Positions 33,907-36,637 of a DNA stretch of 36,637 nucleotides are shown piece after piece. The translations under genes were made by a program, and so were the position numbers. Numbering within the stretch: the stretch's first letter is position 1; each line of letters begins with the position of its first letter. Origin of the DNA: Corallococcus sp. CA053C (GTDB taxonomy: Bacteria; Myxococcota; Myxococcia; Myxococcales; Myxococcaceae); assembly GCF_003611675.1 (NCBI RefSeq), contig NZ_RAWA01000049.1, positions 1 through 36,637 on the forward strand. Reading direction: 5' to 3'. The notes beneath the pieces are model-generated. The model was not told the origin of the DNA and did no database searches. It was given only the letters and a program-made list of their open reading frames with translations.

Positions 33907-35715
33907 CTACAGCGGGTTGTACGGGTAGCCGCCCGCCTCTTCCAGGCCGGCCACCACCGTCTCCCGCAGCTCCGCCGGATCATACGGCGTGAAGGCGTCC
34001 AGCGCGGACAGCCGCTTGAGCTCCAGCGCGAGCACGTCGCCCTTGAGGATGGAGCACAGCGCGCGGCGGGTGCGCTCGAAGGCGCGCGCGGTGGACTCCA
34101 TCGCGTACAGCCGCACCAGCGACACGCGCAGCGGATCCTGCACGCCGCTGGCGGCGGCCTGCCGGGTGCGCGTCACCATGGAGTCCAGCGCGTAGGCGTC
34201 CATCACCACGTCCGCCAGCGCGGCCATGACCTCCTGGTGCTTGTCCAGCTCCGTGCCGAACGTCTCCGCGGCCAGCCGCATGCCGTGGATGGCCAGGTGC
34301 TTGGCGCACTCGGCGGCGATCTCCTCGTTGGCGAGCGCGTCCTGCCGGCCCGCGCGGGGACGCTCGCCCCGGTTCAGCTCGTCCGACACCGAGCGCCCCT
34401 GCGCGAACAGCGGCAGGTCGCCCTTCACCGCGCGCTTGAGCAGCATGCCGGTGATGAGCATGCGGTTGATCTCGTTGGTGCCCTCGAAGATGCGGTTGAT
34501 GCGCGCGTCGCGGAAGGCGCGCTCCACCGGGTACTCCTCGATGTAGCCGGCGCCGCCGTGCACCTGCACCGCGTCGTCCACCACGAAGTTCAGGGCCTCG
34601 GAACCGAAGACCTTCATGATGGAGGCCTCGGTGGCGAACTCCTCCATCGCGGCGATGACGTGCGCGTCGTAGTCCGCGTCCGTGCGCTCCTTGGCGGCGA
34701 GCCGCCCGTCGACGAGGCCGGCGGTGCGGTACGTCATGCTCTCCACCGCGTAGATGAGCGACGCCATGCGCGCGAGCTTCTCGCGGATGAGCGGGAACGT
34801 GGCGATGGGCGCCTTGAACTGCTTGCGCTCCTGCGCGAACTTGAGCGCGTTCTGCAGCTGCAGCTTCATGCCGCCGATGACGGCCGCGCCCAGCTTCAGC
34901 CGCCCGTAGTTGAGGATGTTGAAGGCGATGCGGTGGCCCTTGCCCAGCTCGCCCAGCAGGTTCTCCGCGGGCACCTTCGCGTCCTCGAAGTAGAGCGGAC
35001 AGGTGGACGAGCCGCGGATGCCCATCTTGTGCTCTTCGGGGCCCACGGTGAGGCCCGGGGTGTCCTTCTCCACGATGAAGCCGGTGAACTTGTCGCCGTC
35101 CACCTGCGCGAAGACGACGAACACGTCCGCGAAGGCCGCGTTGGTGATGTAGAGCTTGGAGCCGTTGAGCAGGTAGTGCTGGCCGTCCGCGCTCTTCACC
35201 GCCTTCGTCTTCGCCCCGCGCGCGTCGCTGCCGCTGCCCTGCTCCGTCAGCGCGTACGCCGCCACCCACTCGCCCGTGGCGAGCTTCGGCAGGTACTTCG
35301 CCTTCTGCGCCTCGTTGCCGAACCAGACGATGGGCAGCGTGCCGATGCCGGTGTGCGCACTGGACGTCACCGACCAGGAGCCCAAGAGGCTCATGGCCTC
35401 CGCGAGCAACAGCGACGTCGTCTTGTCCAGGCCCGTGCCGCCGTAGGTCTCCGCGATGTCCACGCTCAACAGACCCAGGTCGCCCGCGCGGCGCAGCAGG
35501 TCGCGCAGGAGCGCGTTGTCCTTCGCCTCGATGCGCGCGGCCTGCGGCAGCACCTGCTCACGGCAGAACTGGAGCGCCGTCTTGAAGAAGAGTCGCTGCT
35601 CCTCGGAGAAACCCTCCGGAGTGAGGATGCGGGTGGCGCCCACCTCCTGGAAGAGGAACGTGCCCCCGGCGAGGACATCCTGGGGACGGGCAGCGGGCTC
35701 GGTTACGGCGACCAT
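33907..35715 (-). CDS. Acyl-CoA dehydrogenase (long/very-long-chain-type, extended C-terminus)
   Basis: The 602-residue FAD enzyme oxidises acyl-CoA to trans-2-enoyl-CoA. It is longer than the roughly 380-400-residue short/medium-chain family and resembles VLCAD/ACAD9-type proteins with an extra helical C-terminal domain. Motifs: AYALTEQGSGSDA, YITNAAFADVFVVFA, KMGIRGSSTCPLYFEDAKVP, VQVHGGAGYIEEYPVER and the catalytic-Glu region RIFEGTNEINRM. GGGAGG precedes the ATG at 35715. It probably feeds electrons to ETF in fatty-acid degradation. It appears monocistronic. Confidence 0.93.
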   Translation of the reverse strand: MVAVTEPAARPQDVLAGGTFLFQEVGATRILTPEGFSEEQRLFFKTALQFCREQVLPQAARIEAKDNALLRDLLRRAGDLGLLSVDIAETYGGTGLDKTTSLLLAEAMSLLGSWSVTSSAHTGIGTLPIVWFGNEAQKAKYLPKLATGEWVAAYALTEQGSGSDARGAKTKAVKSADGQHYLLNGSKLYITNAAFADVFVVFAQVDGDKFTGFIVEKDTPGLTVGPEEHKMGIRGSSTCPLYFEDAKVPAENLLGELGKGHRIAFNILNYGRLKLGAAVIGGMKLQLQNALKFAQERKQFKAPIATFPLIREKLARMASLIYAVESMTYRTAGLVDGRLAAKERTDADYDAHVIAAMEEFATEASIMKVFGSEALNFVVDDAVQVHGGAGYIEEYPVERAFRDARINRIFEGTNEINRMLITGMLLKRAVKGDLPLFAQGRSVSDELNRGERPRAGRQDALANEEIAAECAKHLAIHGMRLAAETFGTELDKHQEVMAALADVVMDAYALDSMVTRTRQAAASGVQDPLRVSLVRLYAMESTARAFERTRRALCSILKGDVLALELKRLSALDAFTPYDPAELRETVVAGLEEAGGYPYNPL

Positions 35716-35898
35716 CTACAACCTCCGGGAGGGACACCGCCCTCCATATCCTTCAGGAATCAAGGCGCGCGGCACTGTAGAGCGCACGACACGCGGGGGG
35801 TAGTAGCGAGCGGGGCGCACCGCCTCAAGCAGATGCGCACCCCTTCCACCCGGCGTCCGCAGACCTCGCGTGCCCGGCAGCCAGGCGGGAGACCTTCC

Positions 35899-36637
35899 TC
35901 ACCGCGAATGCGGGGAACCCCCATCCCGCGCGCTTGCCGGCGTGGGGTACACGAGGCAGAGCGTGTCGAACAACGCGCGCTCCGGCGCGACGTACGTGCC
36001 GCCCAGGGCCCGCGCGACCTGGACCAGCTCCGTGCCGAACGAGGGCACGAGGCACAGGTCGTCCGACGTGGTGAAGCGCCCCTTCAACCGCGTGAGCTCC
36101 CGCCTCAGCGAGGCGATGTCCTGACGCCCGCCGCGCACCGGCACGGACGGGCCGTTGCGGTCCGGCCCCGGCAGCTTGCCCACGCTCGTCGTCAGCTCGA
36201 AGCCATCCGCGCGCTGGATGATGCGCAGCTTCCCGGGCGCCACCTCCGCGAGCCACGCCCGGAAGCCCGCCTCGTCGCGCAGCACCAGCCGGTACGCCAC
36301 CGGCGCGTCCGGATGGGCGAGCCACACGGACGCAGCGTGGGCCTGGAGCACCGCCAGCGCCTCGGACACCTGCGCGAGGAACGTGTCGTCGTCGCTCACG
36401 AGAAGCACGTCCCGCCCGCGCACCCGCTCCGCGAGCCGCGCCGCGTCCGGGGAGAGCGCCGGTGCGAAGGACTCCGCGCCCAGCTTCACCTGTTCTTCCG
36501 ACATTTCCAGGCGAAGCACGTTCTCCGGTAGAGGGTCTCCGTAGGCGGGAGCCGACACCGGGGTGAGGACCGCGTCCGCCCAGGTGCCCGCGTCGCGAGG
36601 CGGAGGCAGGGGGGTCGTGGAGGACCGCGCGGGGGCG
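35899..36637 (-). CDS. Unknown protein, C-terminal part (5' end outside the window)
   Basis: No family was recognised. The minus frame is open from the window edge to the stop at 35899, with coding-like Pro-rich sequence at the edge (RSSTTPLPPPRDAGTWADAV). The gene therefore probably continues upstream; GTG 36558 (219 residues) is the first possible start inside the window. The visible part is soluble alpha/beta sequence: VRGRDVLLVSDDDTFLAQVSEAL, a block with FRAWLAEVAPGKLRI, and ELTTSVGKLPGPDRNGP. It ends in DDLCLVPSFGTELVQVARAL and LFDTLCLVYP. There is no signal peptide, helix-turn-helix or nucleotide-binding loop in the visible part. The next gene, acyl-CoA dehydrogenase, starts 183 bases downstream. 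Confidence 0.6.
   Translation of the reverse strand, partial: APARSSTTPLPPPRDAGTWADAVLTPVSAPAYGDPLPENVLRLEMSEEQVKLGAESFAPALSPDAARLAERVRGRDVLLVSDDDTFLAQVSEALAVLQAHAASVWLAHPDAPVAYRLVLRDEAGFRAWLAEVAPGKLRIIQRADGFELTTSVGKLPGPDRNGPSVPVRGGRQDIASLRRELTRLKGRFTTSDDLCLVPSFGTELVQVARALGGTYVAPERALFDTLCLVYPTPASARDGGSPHSR

Overview
The window is high-GC DNA that looks like a myxobacterial chromosome, most likely the Myxococcus/Corallococcus group of Cystobacterineae. The clues are a MYXO-CTERM-like sorting segment, a tandem-FHA membrane protein, a Myxococcus-type tandem PilZ-like protein, meso-DAP-type MurE, and heavy G/C third positions with frequent GTG starts. The species call is inference. No tRNA, rRNA, CRISPR array, IS element or phage gene was recognised.

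Left part (1-5840): a truncated rhomboid-family protease (minus) lies divergent to a tandem-FHA membrane protein with a TPR-like tail, followed by a response regulator whose output is an XRE-type helix-turn-helix. Facing them on the minus strand is an operon of biotin carboxylase, a 70-residue biotin carrier and a crotonase-family protein, with no carboxyltransferase in view. A small unrecognised plus-strand gene (about 5496-5840) follows.

Central part (5854-32929, all minus): a nearly complete dcw (division and cell wall) cluster. In transcription order it is mraZ, a STAS-domain gene, rsmH, ftsL, a PASTA-bearing ftsI-type PBP, murE, murF, mraY, murD, ftsW, murG, murC, murB, ddl, ftsQ, ftsA, then a 7.4-kb gene for a giant surface protein, then ftsZ. 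Most junctions between mraZ and ftsQ overlap or nearly touch, so much of the cluster probably forms one long transcript that makes lipid II (MurB-MurG, MraY, Ddl) and the divisome (FtsL, FtsI, FtsW, FtsQ, FtsA, FtsZ). A good sigma70-like promoter with three 10-bp-periodic MraZ-box repeats sits upstream of mraZ.

The most unusual object is the 2478-residue ORF between ftsA and ftsZ. It reads through, in order, a signal peptide, a Gly-rich region, ten near-identical 91-residue Ig-like repeats (exact 273-bp period), a calcium-binding TSP3-like region, an internal MYXO-CTERM-like sorting segment, a second signal-peptide-like segment, a probable beta-barrel, more TSP3 repeats and a C-terminal OmpA peptidoglycan-binding domain. 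It looks like a surface adhesin fused in frame to its outer-membrane OmpA partner.

Right part (33163-36637): a tandem PilZ-like protein divergent from mraZ, an acyl-CoA dehydrogenase, and the 3' part of an unrecognised gene running off the window.
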